A DNA stretch of 64,000 nt, from contig NZ_JACBYS010000004.1 in NCBI RefSeq assembly GCF_013408245.1, forward strand, positions 275,538-339,537. Direction: 5' to 3'. The DNA comes from Duganella sp. 1224 (GTDB lineage: Bacteria > Pseudomonadota > Gammaproteobacteria > Burkholderiales > Burkholderiaceae_D). Positions 51,357-59,961 of the stretch are shown piece by piece (positions within the stretch are counted from its first letter, which is position 1; every line of letters begins with the position of its first letter). The notes beneath the pieces are model-generated. The model did no database searches, had not been told where the DNA came from, and was given only the letters and a program-made list of their open reading frames with translations. The position numbers were made by a program, and so were the translations under genes.

Positions 51357-52699
51357 ACTTCAAGCGCGGCAAGAAGGACGAGACCGAGATCGAGTTCCTG
51401 CCGGACGCCGACGCCATCGAGCGCGGCCCGCTGCCGAGGTTCGTGCGCCTGACGCTGCATACGCTGCTGCTGGCGTTTGTGCTGTTCATCATCTGGGCCT
51501 GCGTGTCGCCGGTGGAGAAGATCGTCATCGCCCACGGCAAGCTGGTCAACCCGCTGCCGAACATCGTGGTGCAGCCGCTGGAGACGTCCATCATCCAGAC
51601 CATCAACGTGCGGGTGGGCCAGATCGTCAAGAAGGGCCAGGTGCTGGCCACGCTGGACCCGACCTTCACCGCCGCCGATGAAACCCAGCTGCGGGTGCGC
51701 CTGCAGTCGCTGGACACGCAGGCGGCCGGCCTGCGCGCCGAGCTGTCCGGCAAGCCGGGCGCCAGCACCGCCACCGGCGGTTATGCCGACGACGCCCAGC
51801 TGCAGGCGCAGTTGTCGAGCGAGCGCAAGGCCAACTACCAGGCGCAGAAGAGCAAGATGGACGAGAACATCGCCCGCCTGCGCGCCGGCCTGGAAACCAA
51901 CAAGCACGACCAGGCGATCCTGGCGCAGCGGGTGAAGTCGCTGCGCGAGGTGGAAGCGATGCAGGAGCAGCTGATGGCCGAGCAGTTCGGCGCCAAGATG
52001 CACCTGCTGGAAGCGCGCGACCGCCGTCTTGAAGTCGAGCGCGACATGGACCTGCAACGCAACAAGGCGGTCGAGATGGCGCGCGAGCTGGCATCGGCCG
52101 AGTCGGAGCGGGCAGCGTTCGAGAAAAGCTGGCGGCAGAAGTCGATGGAAGACCTGCTGAGCGCCAGCCGCGAGCGCGACAGCATCAACGAGCAGCTGAC
52201 CAAGGCCGACATGCGCGCCAAGAAGGTGCAACTGGTGGCGCCGTCGGATGGCGTGGTGCTGGAGATCGGCAAGCTGTCGATCGGCTCGGTGGTGCGCGAG
52301 GCCGAGCCGATGTTCACGCTGGTGCCGCTCGGTTCGGAGCTGGAGGCGGAAGTGCAGATCGATTCGCAGGACGTCGGCTACATCAAGACCGGCGCGCAGG
52401 CGCACATCAAGGTGGACGCGTTCTCGTTCCAGGAGCATGGCATGCTGGAGGGCAAGGTGCGTTTCATCAGCCAGGACTCGTTCAAGCGCGACACCAATGA
52501 GAAAAGCGGCGGCGGGCTGGATGCGTATTACCTGAGCCGCATTCCGTTCAGCGGCAAGCTGCGCAAGCTGCCGGGCGACGCCCGTCTGCTGCCGGGCATG
52601 ACGGTGACGGCGGAGATCGTGGTGGGCCACCGCACGGTGATGTCCTACCTGCTGTTCCCGCTGACCCGCGCGCTGGACGAATCGATCCGCGAACCTTAA
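51329..52699 (+). CDS. HlyD-family type I secretion adaptor
   Basis: 456 residues. A short cytoplasmic segment is followed by one membrane helix (about 40-62, LHTLLLAFVLFIIWACVSP), a lipoyl half-motif (VRVGQIVKKGQVLATLDP), a long coiled coil (about 125-300, Lys/Glu-rich) and the second lipoyl half with a beta-barrel (LVAPSDGVVLEIGKLSIGSV). The C-terminal RLLPGMTVTAEIVVGHRTVM ends the family domain. It joins the ABC motor to an outer-membrane TolC protein, for which no gene is seen near this locus. ATG 51329 lies inside the transporter gene, and the stop overlaps the GT2 start (TAATG), so all three are coupled. Confidence 0.94.
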   Translation: MEPANKSPLNFKRGKKDETEIEFLPDADAIERGPLPRFVRLTLHTLLLAFVLFIIWACVSPVEKIVIAHGKLVNPLPNIVVQPLETSIIQTINVRVGQIVKKGQVLATLDPTFTAADETQLRVRLQSLDTQAAGLRAELSGKPGASTATGGYADDAQLQAQLSSERKANYQAQKSKMDENIARLRAGLETNKHDQAILAQRVKSLREVEAMQEQLMAEQFGAKMHLLEARDRRLEVERDMDLQRNKAVEMARELASAESERAAFEKSWRQKSMEDLLSASRERDSINEQLTKADMRAKKVQLVAPSDGVVLEIGKLSIGSVVREAEPMFTLVPLGSELEAEVQIDSQDVGYIKTGAQAHIKVDAFSFQEHGMLEGKVRFISQDSFKRDTNEKSGGGLDAYYLSRIPFSGKLRKLPGDARLLPGMTVTAEIVVGHRTVMSYLLFPLTRALDESIREP

Positions 52700-53499
52700 T
52701 GGAGTTGTCGCCCGTGTTCACCATCATCATTCCTACCCATGACCGGCCGCTGCTGCTGACGCGCACGCTGGAATCGCTGATCGCCCAGACCTGCCAGGAT
52801 TTCAAGGTGGTGGTGGTGTCGGACACGCCGGGCTATTTGCCGCCGTACCAGCAGCTGTCGCAGCTGGACAAGCGTTTCGACTACGTATTGCGCTCGACCG
52901 GCGTGCCGGGGCCTGCCGCCAGCCGCAATATGGGCCTGGCGCTGGCCGATGGCGAGTACATCCTGTTCCTTGACGATGACGATACCTATCGCCCGGATCA
53001 TCTGGCGAAGTTGAAGGCGCGGCTGGAGCGGGACAAGCCGGAGCTGCTGTTCCATGACTTCCAGATCCAGAACGAGGACCGCACCGAGTTCCCGCCCAAG
53101 CTGCTGCCGGGCGGGCAGAAGGTGTCGATTGCGGATGTGACGTTTGACAGCGTCTATATTCGCAACCGGATTCCGAACAGTTGCATCGCCTATCGCCACG
53201 ACGTGCTGCAGGGCGTGCGCAACGAGACGGATCTGATCATCTACGAGGATTGGGATTTCCTGCTGGCCGCGATGCACGGCCGCCAACTGGTGCACTTCGA
53301 TACCGATGGCGTGGTGATCCACAAGAGCGCGGCCACGGCGCCGGAGAATATGCGGCGCGGGAATTCGCGCGATGACAAGATTGTTGAGGTGATGCTGCAG
53401 TTGTACCGCAAGCATCCGGCGCCGAACATGCAAACCCGGCTGGCGCGCCAGGCCTTGATGGCCGGCGCAGGTGTGGTGATGGATCTCACCAACTTCTGA
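52699..53499 (+). CDS. GT2-family glycosyltransferase
   Basis: 266 residues with the GT-A nucleotide-sugar domain. FTIIIPTHDRPLLLTRTLES is near the start, GPAASRNMGLALADGEYILFLDDDDTY holds the metal-binding DDD near residue 95, and IIYEDWDFLLAAMHGR is the acceptor-loop ED(W) motif near 180. It would add one sugar from a nucleotide sugar to an acceptor. It begins with TAATG overlap to the HlyD stop, so it is coexpressed with the secretion system rather than with the facing glycan operon. This link between secretion and glycosylation genes is why modification of the repeat protein is considered. Confidence 0.9.
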   Translation: MELSPVFTIIIPTHDRPLLLTRTLESLIAQTCQDFKVVVVSDTPGYLPPYQQLSQLDKRFDYVLRSTGVPGPAASRNMGLALADGEYILFLDDDDTYRPDHLAKLKARLERDKPELLFHDFQIQNEDRTEFPPKLLPGGQKVSIADVTFDSVYIRNRIPNSCIAYRHDVLQGVRNETDLIIYEDWDFLLAAMHGRQLVHFDTDGVVIHKSAATAPENMRRGNSRDDKIVEVMLQLYRKHPAPNMQTRLARQALMAGAGVVMDLTNF

Positions 53500-53505
53500 T
53501 GCCCC

Positions 53506-53589
53506 GTCATTCCGGCGGAAGCCGGAATCCATGCTGAGCCAGCGTTCTATGGGCCGCAGCGGCGGACCGCCCGCGTTCGCCGGGACGAC
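53506..53589 (+). repeat. MITE-like element with imperfect terminal inverted repeats
   Basis: 84 bp with ends GTCATTCCGGCGGAAGC and, in reverse complement, GTCGTCCCGGCGAACGC. This ATTCC(C/G)GCG...GGAAT type is widespread between genes in proteobacteria, with dRS3-like relatives. It lies between the convergent GT2 and FAD oxidoreductase genes. No coding function is expected. Confidence 0.65.
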
Positions 53590-53594
53590 AGCGG

Positions 53595-54851
53595 TTAGAA
53601 GGCGTTGTAACCGCTCAGCAGGCTCTGGTTGGACCACAGATAGTCCCACGACCCGAAACGCCCGCAGCTGGCAATGCCGGCGGCGGCAGCCCAATCCAGC
53701 ACTGTCCGGCGCCTGGCCTCCATGCCGAGGTCAAAAATCACATTCCCGAACGGCAGCACGCGATGGTCGACAAACAGCACGTCGTCCGGCTCACCAATGC
53801 CCATCTTGACCAGCGCCGCGCGGGTATTGGCGATCACTTCTTCCTTGCTGTACTGCGACTGCTCGCCACGACTGTAAATCTCAAACTGCAACGAGCTGCA
53901 GCCTTCCGGCGCATTCTCCGGCGACTTCACCGATGGCGAATACGCTCGGCTGGCCAGAATATCCTCATCGTAAATATAGAACCACAGATCCTTGATGATG
54001 GGCTTGCTGAAGCCGACCGACACCAGATCGATAGCGGTGGCCTTCAATTGCGACGCCGCTGCCGCCACCTCGGCCGGCGCATCGGCAATGCGCGCCAGCA
54101 CCGGCAGCGGCAAGGTGCTGACCAACTTCTGATAGCCCACCGTCACGCCATTGGCAAACGTCACCGTGCGCTGCGCCGTATCGATGGCGGTGGCGCGGTG
54201 GCCGAGGCGCATCGTGCTGTCGGCAATCAGCGGCGCGATGAAGGCCTTGTAGCCGCCCTGCTGCGGATAGCGCATCTCCTTGGTGTAGTAGGTGTTGGGC
54301 GTCTCGGTGGTCATGGCGCCATACAGGATCTCGTCCAGCTCGGCGCGGCGCATGCGCTGGCCGATCCACGTGGTCGACAGCGCGCTGGCCGGCGTGGCCC
54401 AGTACTTCTGCGTGTAGCGGATCGGATAGCGCTCGGCGATGCCGTCGCCGTACTGGTGGCGCAGCCAGCTTTCATAATCGTCGCCAGCCAGGTCGGACGG
54501 CCGGGCGAGGAAGGATTTGATCAAGGCCACCTTGTCATTGGCGTCCAGCGGCGCCAGGTTGTTCTGCACCGGGTGCTTGAGCCAGCGGTCCTGGTCGAAG
54601 CAGTACGAGTCCGACGGATGGGTGATGTATGGCGTGCGGTCGAAGATGGCGCGCACCTTCTCCTCGCTGGCAAAGCTCAGGTGCACCGCATGGTCGAAGC
54701 GGAAGCCGTCGATGGTGAAGTTGTCCAGCAGTCCGCCGGCGCTGTCGCGGGCTTCAAAGATCACCGCCTGGCGGCCGGTTTCGCGGGCTTTCAGCGCGGC
54801 GCCCAGGCCGGCGACGCCGCCTCCCAGGATCACCACATCCAGTTGTTCCAT
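53595..54851 (-). CDS. FAD-dependent amine-oxidase/protoporphyrinogen oxidase-like protein
   Basis: 418 residues with the dinucleotide-binding motif VVILGGGVAGLGAALKARE (about 8-26), EARDSAGGLLDNFTIDGF, and the flavin-domain GCSSLQFEIYSRGE. Close relatives sit in surface-polysaccharide clusters and share features with UDP-galactopyranose mutase and phytoene desaturase types. The activity is not assignable; a sugar-ring contraction or oxidation is possible. It is the last gene of the eight-gene leftward glycan operon, 10 bp after the SDR stop. The convergent neighbour is the GT2 gene across a MITE-like repeat. Confidence 0.82.
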   Translation of the reverse strand: MEQLDVVILGGGVAGLGAALKARETGRQAVIFEARDSAGGLLDNFTIDGFRFDHAVHLSFASEEKVRAIFDRTPYITHPSDSYCFDQDRWLKHPVQNNLAPLDANDKVALIKSFLARPSDLAGDDYESWLRHQYGDGIAERYPIRYTQKYWATPASALSTTWIGQRMRRAELDEILYGAMTTETPNTYYTKEMRYPQQGGYKAFIAPLIADSTMRLGHRATAIDTAQRTVTFANGVTVGYQKLVSTLPLPVLARIADAPAEVAAAASQLKATAIDLVSVGFSKPIIKDLWFYIYDEDILASRAYSPSVKSPENAPEGCSSLQFEIYSRGEQSQYSKEEVIANTRAALVKMGIGEPDDVLFVDHRVLPFGNVIFDLGMEARRRTVLDWAAAAGIASCGRFGSWDYLWSNQSLLSGYNAF

Positions 54852-54861
54852 AAGTGTTTGC

Positions 54862-55770
54862 TCAGTAGTCTGCCAGCTCGGTGCGCAGATAGGTTGTCAG
54901 GCTGGCGCGCCAGTCCGGCATGTCGGGCCAGCCCAGCATGCGCATTTTCCAGTTGTCGGCCATCTCGTTCGGCGAGACGTTCGCCTTGCGGTTGAAGCCG
55001 GCCGCGCTCGACGGCCGCACCTCGACGCCGGCGCCGCTCAGTTCCACCACGGCGCGCACGTACTCGTAGCGCGAGGCGTTGCCGCTGTTGACGCAGTTGA
55101 CCACGCCGGTGACGCCGGCCGCCGCCAGGTCCAGCATGCGCATGGCGACGTCGCGGTTCCAGCACGGCACGCCGCGCTGCTCGGCGTTGGATTCGATGTG
55201 GCGGCCCTCGGCGGCGGCCTTGCGCGCCTCGTCGATGCGGCGCGCCACGAAATTCTTGGCCGTCGCCGGCGCACCGCCGAACAGCCAGCCGGTGCGCACC
55301 ACCAGGTTGTCGCGCGCGGCCGCCAGCACCGCCTGTTCGCCCAGCAGCTTGCTGCGGTGGTGGTGCGTGGTCGGTGCGGCGGCGTCGTACTCATGGTAGG
55401 GCGCGTCGCTGCCGGTGCCATACAGGCCGGTGCTGGAGACGAACAGCATGCGCACACCGGCGATGGCGGCCGCTTGCGCCAGCAGTTCGGTCAGCAGGAA
55501 GTTGTCGCGGTAGCAGCCGTCCGGGTCGGTTTCGCACTGCTCGACATTGGTGTTGGCGGCGGCGTGCAGCAGCAGGTCGTAGCCGCGCAGGCGCTCGGCC
55601 AGTTGCGCCGCAGTGATGGCGCCGCAGCCGGGCGCGTGGCCCGGATCGGGCGCGCTGCAGGCGCCCAGCGCCGGCCGCGCCAGCGCCTGGCAGGTGTCGC
55701 CACGCGCCGCGGCGGCGGCGATGACGGCGCTGCCCAGCAGGCCGCCGGCGCCGGTCAGCAGCAGCTTCAT
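54862..55770 (-). CDS. RmlD-like NAD(P)-dependent sugar reductase/epimerase, catalytic Tyr replaced
   Basis: 302 residues of the extended SDR fold. LLLTGAGGLLGSA is the cofactor site (about 4-16), then HAAANTNVEQCE (about 89-100) and FVSSTGLYG with the catalytic Ser/Thr. At the place of the YxxxK pair the sequence reads HHRSKLLGEQ, so the usual Tyr is His while the Lys is kept. GWLFGG follows. It should act on a nucleotide-linked 4-keto-6-deoxyhexose, as RmlD does on the dTDP form. It overlaps the cupin gene by 4 bp in the operon. Loss of the Tyr makes catalysis by the standard route doubtful; a neighbouring His might substitute. Confidence 0.82.
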   Translation of the reverse strand: MKLLLTGAGGLLGSAVIAAAAARGDTCQALARPALGACSAPDPGHAPGCGAITAAQLAERLRGYDLLLHAAANTNVEQCETDPDGCYRDNFLLTELLAQAAAIAGVRMLFVSSTGLYGTGSDAPYHEYDAAAPTTHHHRSKLLGEQAVLAAARDNLVVRTGWLFGGAPATAKNFVARRIDEARKAAAEGRHIESNAEQRGVPCWNRDVAMRMLDLAAAGVTGVVNCVNSGNASRYEYVRAVVELSGAGVEVRPSSAAGFNRKANVSPNEMADNWKMRMLGWPDMPDWRASLTTYLRTELADY

Positions 55771-56213
55771 GCCTGCGCCTCCAGCGGGAAGGTCGACAGG
55801 TCGACGTTGGTGGCTTCCTGCGGATCGTGGGCGATGCTGGCCACGTTGAGCACCTGGTTCAGTTGCTGGCCCACGCCTTCAAACGCCACCCACCAGCCAG
55901 GCGGCACCGTCAGTCGCGCGTACTGCGTGCCTTGCACCGCGCCCGGCTCGTCGCCCAGCAGGAAGGAGAACTTGTTCGCGCCGCTGTCGTCGCGCACGTA
56001 GAAGCGCACGGCGCCGCACGGCACCATCAGGTTCAGCTGCATGCGGCTGTGGCGCTTCCAGCCCTTGACGGCGCCCGGCTGCACGCGCGTGAAATAGGCT
56101 TCGCCAAAGCCGGCGTAGCCCTCGTCCACCGCCTTGATGCCGTGCTGGATATCACCCAGCGGATGGGCGATGCGGCGCAGCGGCGTCAGGAAGGGCGGCG
56201 TCAGCGCGTCCAT
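55767..56213 (-). CDS. RmlC-like cupin, probable keto-sugar epimerase
   Basis: 148 residues in a single cupin fold. GWKRHSRMQLNLMVPCGAVRF (His and Arg/Gln of the RmlC-type pocket), LTVPPGWWVAFEGVGQ and NVASIAHDP match the dTDP-4-dehydrorhamnose 3,5-epimerase/FdtA group. It is shorter than typical RmlC (about 180 residues). The open frame upstream belongs to another frame of the preceding gene; ATG 56213 overlaps the rfbG end by 13 bp. It probably epimerises the product of CDP-glucose 4,6-dehydratase at C3 or C5. Confidence 0.8.
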   Translation of the reverse strand: MDALTPPFLTPLRRIAHPLGDIQHGIKAVDEGYAGFGEAYFTRVQPGAVKGWKRHSRMQLNLMVPCGAVRFYVRDDSGANKFSFLLGDEPGAVQGTQYARLTVPPGWWVAFEGVGQQLNQVLNVASIAHDPQEATNVDLSTFPLEAQA

Positions 56214-57301
56214 ACCAGGCCGCGCTGGCGGGCGCGTTCCTCGTAGGCGCCGATCTGCGCCTGCGTCAGGGCGTACATGTCGGCCGATTCGCGGTAGTAC
56301 TTGTAGTACCAGTCGCTGACGAAGTCGACCAGCTCGTGGTATTGCAGGTTGGCTTCCCACTTCATGTGGAACAGCGCCTTGTCGCAGTTCAGTTTCAACA
56401 ACCCGGCTTCATGGAACGGGATGTTGGCGGTGACGCGGTAGGCGTCGTCCAGCGACTTGAAGTGCCAGGCCTTGCTCAGGTCTTCCAGCAGTTCCAGCAC
56501 AGTGCGGTTCTGTTCCGCGCGCGGGCCGAAGTTGAACGACTCGCCGTGCAGCTTGGGATCGCGCGCCAGCGCCGCGCCCAGCGTCAGGTAGCCGCTCAGC
56601 GGTTCCAGCACGTGCTGCCACGGCCGCGTGGCGGACGGGCTGCGGATCTCGACCGGCTTGCCTTCCGACCAGCCGCGCATGCAGTCGACCACGATGCGGT
56701 CGCGCGCCCAGTCGCCGCCGCCGATGACGTTGCCGGCGCGGCCGGTGGCCACGCGCACCTTGCAGTTCTCGGAGCGGAAGAAGGATTCCACGTACGAGTG
56801 GATGATGACTTCCGCCGCGCCCTTGGAGCCGCTGTAGATGTCGCGCCCGCCGAGGTGGTCGGTTTCCTTGTAGCCCCACACCCACTCGACGTTCTCGTAG
56901 CACTTGTCCGAGGTGATCATCACCGCGATGCATTCCGGGTTGACCAGGCGCAGCGCCTCCAGCACGTTGGCGGTGCCGATGACGTTGGTGCTGATGGTGC
57001 CCAGCGGATCGGCATACGAGGTCGAGACGATGGCTTGCGCCGCCAGGTGGAACACGAAGTCCGGCTGGAAGTCCTCGATCACCTTGCGCACGGTGGCGAG
57101 GTCGCGCACGTCGCCCAGGTGGTGTTCGATATTGTTGGCCAGGCCGGTCTTGTCGAACATCGACGGTTCGGTCGGAATACAGTCCGACAGGCCGGCCACG
57201 GTGGCGCCCAGCTTCAGCAGCCAGGTGGTCAGCCACGAGCCTTTAAAGCCGGTGTGACCGGTAACGAGTACGCGCTTGCCGGCGTAAATTTGTCCAAACA
57301 T
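56201..57301 (-). CDS. rfbG: CDP-glucose 4,6-dehydratase
   Basis: 366 residues of the extended SDR family. The cofactor motif VTGHTGFKGSWL (about 13-24) has the KG insertion typical of RfbG. HLAAQAIVSTSY is followed by MITSDKCYEN and YSGSKGAAE, with the catalytic Tyr and Lys. DYXXK-type residues and GGDWARDRIVVDCMRGW match the family strongly. It makes CDP-4-keto-6-deoxyglucose. Its ATG overlaps the rfbF stop (ATGA), so the pair is coupled, as in 3,6-dideoxyhexose O-antigen clusters. Only these first two steps of that pathway are present, without ddhC or ddhD. Confidence 0.95.
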   Translation of the reverse strand: MFGQIYAGKRVLVTGHTGFKGSWLTTWLLKLGATVAGLSDCIPTEPSMFDKTGLANNIEHHLGDVRDLATVRKVIEDFQPDFVFHLAAQAIVSTSYADPLGTISTNVIGTANVLEALRLVNPECIAVMITSDKCYENVEWVWGYKETDHLGGRDIYSGSKGAAEVIIHSYVESFFRSENCKVRVATGRAGNVIGGGDWARDRIVVDCMRGWSEGKPVEIRSPSATRPWQHVLEPLSGYLTLGAALARDPKLHGESFNFGPRAEQNRTVLELLEDLSKAWHFKSLDDAYRVTANIPFHEAGLLKLNCDKALFHMKWEANLQYHELVDFVSDWYYKYYRESADMYALTQAQIGAYEERARQRGLVWTR

Positions 57302-58074
57302 CAGCTCCACACTTTCCACGGCGCCTGGCCGCTCTGCCACAGGGATTCCAGATGGGTTTTGTCGCGCAGCGTGTCCATCGGCTGCCAGAAGCCTTCGTGC
57401 TGGTAGGCCGCCAGCTGGCCGCTGGTCGACAGCTGCTCCAGCGGTTCGCGCTCCCAGGTGGTGTCGTCGCCGGCGATCAGGTCGATCACCTTGGGTTTCA
57501 GCACGAAGAAGCCGCCGTTGATCATGCCGCCGTCGCCCTTCGGCTTTTCCTTGAACGAGCCGACGCGGCCATTCTGGATGTCCAGCGCGCCGAAGCGGCC
57601 GGGCGGGTAGGTGGCGGTCAGCGTGGCGTCAACGCCGGCGGCGCGGTGGAACTCGATCACCTTGGTGATGTCGACGTCGGACACGCCGTCGCCGTAGGTG
57701 AAGCAGAAGTCCTCCTCGTCCTTGACGTAGTCCTTGACGCGGCGCAGGCGGCCCCCGGTCATCGAGTTTTCGCCGGTGTCGACCAGCGTCACCTTCCACG
57801 GCTCGGCGTACTGCTGGTGCACCTTCATTTCATTGTTGCGCATGTCGAAGGTGATGTCGGACATGTGCAGGAAGTAGTTGGCGAAGTACTCCTTGATGAC
57901 GTAGCCCTTGTAGCCGCAGCAGATCACGAAGTCGTTGATGCCGTAGTGCGAGTAGATCTTCATGATGTGCCATAGCACCGGCTTGCCGCCGATCTCGACC
58001 ATCGGTTTCGGCTTGAGGGTGGTTTCTTCGCTGATTCGGCTGCCCAGGCCGCCGGCCAGTATCACTGCTTTCAT
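57301..58074 (-). CDS. rfbF: Glucose-1-phosphate cytidylyltransferase
   Basis: 257 residues. It starts with the nucleotidyltransferase signature AVILAGGLGSRISEETTLKPKP and continues with KPVLWHIMKIYSHYGINDF, TYGDGVSDVDI (metal-binding Asp) and RFGALDIQNGRVGSFKEKP. All fit RfbF/DdhA enzymes, which join CTP and glucose-1-phosphate. It is the third-from-last sugar-nucleotide step gene in the order of transcription, 11 bp after the preceding gene. The length matches the family. Confidence 0.95.
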   Translation of the reverse strand: MKAVILAGGLGSRISEETTLKPKPMVEIGGKPVLWHIMKIYSHYGINDFVICCGYKGYVIKEYFANYFLHMSDITFDMRNNEMKVHQQYAEPWKVTLVDTGENSMTGGRLRRVKDYVKDEEDFCFTYGDGVSDVDITKVIEFHRAAGVDATLTATYPPGRFGALDIQNGRVGSFKEKPKGDGGMINGGFFVLKPKVIDLIAGDDTTWEREPLEQLSTSGQLAAYQHEGFWQPMDTLRDKTHLESLWQSGQAPWKVWS

Positions 58075-58085
58075 GGGAGGGTCCT

Positions 58086-58847
58086 TTAGTGGCGTGCGCC
58101 GTCGTCGGTCAGCATGGTCATGGGCGTGGAGATCACGTTGTCCCAGCCATACTGGTCCAGGTATTGCTGCAGCAGCATGGAGTGGAAGCGCTCGGCGCAG
58201 AAGCCGGCGTTGCGTTTCTGCTGGCCTTCGCGCTCGATGTGCACAGTCTTCATGAATTGTTGGGTGGCCAGTTCGACGCGGGTGACGATGTCGACAAACC
58301 AGCCGGCCGGAATGTAGGCGGCGGTGCAGGCCGGGATGAAGCTGTTCTGGCTGAGGAAATCGGCGGCGGCGTTCTGGTCGACCGCGCCGGCGTCCACCGC
58401 CGCGCCGAAGTACATCAGGATGTCGCGCGCTTCCGCCACGGCGGCGTACTGGCGCAGCACGCTGCCTTCGAAATTGACCAGCGACGGCACGATGATCTTG
58501 TTGCCCTCGCCGAAGAAGTGTTCCGGCCGCGCCTGCGCCAGCAGGCTCGGATGGGCGTAGCTGTTAAAGCCGCGCATCTGGCCCAGCGGCTGCGTCAGCG
58601 CGAAGCGGCGGTAGTGGCAAATGCCGAACAGGCTGGTGGGCGGCTGCCCTTCGAGCATGCGGCGGATGGCAAACAGCGCGGCGAATTCGCCCAGGTGTTC
58701 GTTCTGGAAAGCCAGGTCCGGGTAGTGCTGGCTGAGCGCGATGCCGCGCTCGGGCACGTAGCCGCCGGTGCCGACCATGGTCAGGAAGTCCGGCAGGGGC
58801 CACTCCGGCTGCTTGTGGGTGATGCAGAAAAACAGGGGCGTTGTCAT
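58086..58847 (-). CDS. DUF4422-type putative glycosyltransferase
   Basis: 253 residues with GICHYRRF near residue 77, the hallmark of DUF4422 proteins in capsule and O-antigen loci. These have the fold of GT-A glycosyltransferases. The start FFCITHKQPEWPLPDF and PSLVNFEGSVLRQYAAV support the match. The donor and acceptor are unknown. It belongs to the leftward glycan operon, 11 bp upstream of rfbF and 115 bp downstream of the preceding gene's stop. The 115-bp gap could hold an internal promoter. Confidence 0.8.
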   Translation of the reverse strand: MTTPLFFCITHKQPEWPLPDFLTMVGTGGYVPERGIALSQHYPDLAFQNEHLGEFAALFAIRRMLEGQPPTSLFGICHYRRFALTQPLGQMRGFNSYAHPSLLAQARPEHFFGEGNKIIVPSLVNFEGSVLRQYAAVAEARDILMYFGAAVDAGAVDQNAAADFLSQNSFIPACTAAYIPAGWFVDIVTRVELATQQFMKTVHIEREGQQKRNAGFCAERFHSMLLQQYLDQYGWDNVISTPMTMLTDDGARH

Positions 58848-58962
58848 GTTGATCCGTGACGGAAAAAGGGGCAGGCAGCTCTAGCGGGCCGATCGATTAT
58901 AGCGCGTTCAGTCGGCACTGCCTATGCCGGTACAGCGGGCGTTTTGGCCCGCAATTCGGGGT

Positions 58963-59946
58963 TTATGCGCGCAATTCGCCATCATGCAGCGGCATGTCGC
59001 GCGGGCCGGTGAAGATCGCCTCGGCGGTGCGCGCGGCCAACGGCTGGCCGCTGCCGTTGATGGCCACCGCGTAGCGCCGCACCAGCGATTCGGTGGCCTC
59101 GCGCGACGGCTCGTGGTCGAGGATGGCTTCCATCAGGCGCAGCATGACCCACGGGTCGACGTCCTCGCGGCGGCCGTCGCTGTCCTGTGGCGCCACGGTC
59201 TTGACGCGGAAGTGGAAGTGGCCGGCGGCCAGCTGCTCGCGGGCGATGTCGGCCAGCGCCGGGTCGTTGCCGCGCGGCGGGCGCGGAAGGTTGAAGTTGA
59301 AGGTCGGCAGCGCGATGCGCTGGTAGTCGTACAGCAGCGCCGCCTGCCACACGTCGTTGGGCAGCTGGTTGTAGGCGTGGTCCGGGTGGTAGCGCTCGCG
59401 CATGCGCTCCAGCGCGTCGCGCGAGAACAGCGTGCTGGCGCCGCTGGTGAAGGTCAGGCCGGCCAGCTCCGGCGGCGCGTTCAGGCGCGCGATCGGGCCG
59501 GCGTAGCAGCCGCTGGACGGCAGCAGGTCGAGCACGAAGTTGAGCGCGCGGAAGTCCACCACCGAGGTCAGCGTCAGGTGGTGGAAGAAGAAGGGCCGCG
59601 GATGGGTGCGCAGCAGGTAGTCCTGCACCAGCACCTGGCGGAACACGAACTTGGCGTTCTCGCTGCCCGACCACACGCCCCTGGTGGAGTAGCCGATGTC
59701 CTTGCCCATGTTGTCGCCGATGCCGACCAGCAGGTCGTAGCCATCGTGGACGATTTCACCCGGCGCCAGCTTCTCGCTCCAGCGCGTGAAGACGATGTGG
59801 ATGTGCGGGAAGTGGGCGGCGTAGAACTGCCACAGCGCGCGGGCGTTGCGGTAGACCGGGAGCTCGTCGCCGTAGCCGATCATGACGATCAGATCGGGGC
59901 GTTCGGTGGCGGCGATGCGCGCCAGCAGGCTGGGTTGTGCGGACAT
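58963..59946 (-). CDS. Putative glycosyltransferase, family unknown
   Basis: 327 residues. Features such as VMIGYGDELPVYRNARALWQ, GIGDNMGKDIGYSTRG and YAGPIARLNAPPELAGLTF suggest a GT-A-type fold like those of LPS or capsule glycosyltransferases, but I cannot name the family. No signal peptide or membrane segment is seen, so it is cytoplasmic. It starts 15 bp after the GT41 gene stop and is part of the same operon. Its function is inferred only from context. Confidence 0.65.
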   Translation of the reverse strand: MSAQPSLLARIAATERPDLIVMIGYGDELPVYRNARALWQFYAAHFPHIHIVFTRWSEKLAPGEIVHDGYDLLVGIGDNMGKDIGYSTRGVWSGSENAKFVFRQVLVQDYLLRTHPRPFFFHHLTLTSVVDFRALNFVLDLLPSSGCYAGPIARLNAPPELAGLTFTSGASTLFSRDALERMRERYHPDHAYNQLPNDVWQAALLYDYQRIALPTFNFNLPRPPRGNDPALADIAREQLAAGHFHFRVKTVAPQDSDGRREDVDPWVMLRLMEAILDHEPSREATESLVRRYAVAINGSGQPLAARTAEAIFTGPRDMPLHDGELRA

Positions 59947-59961
59947 GGATTCCTGACGTGT

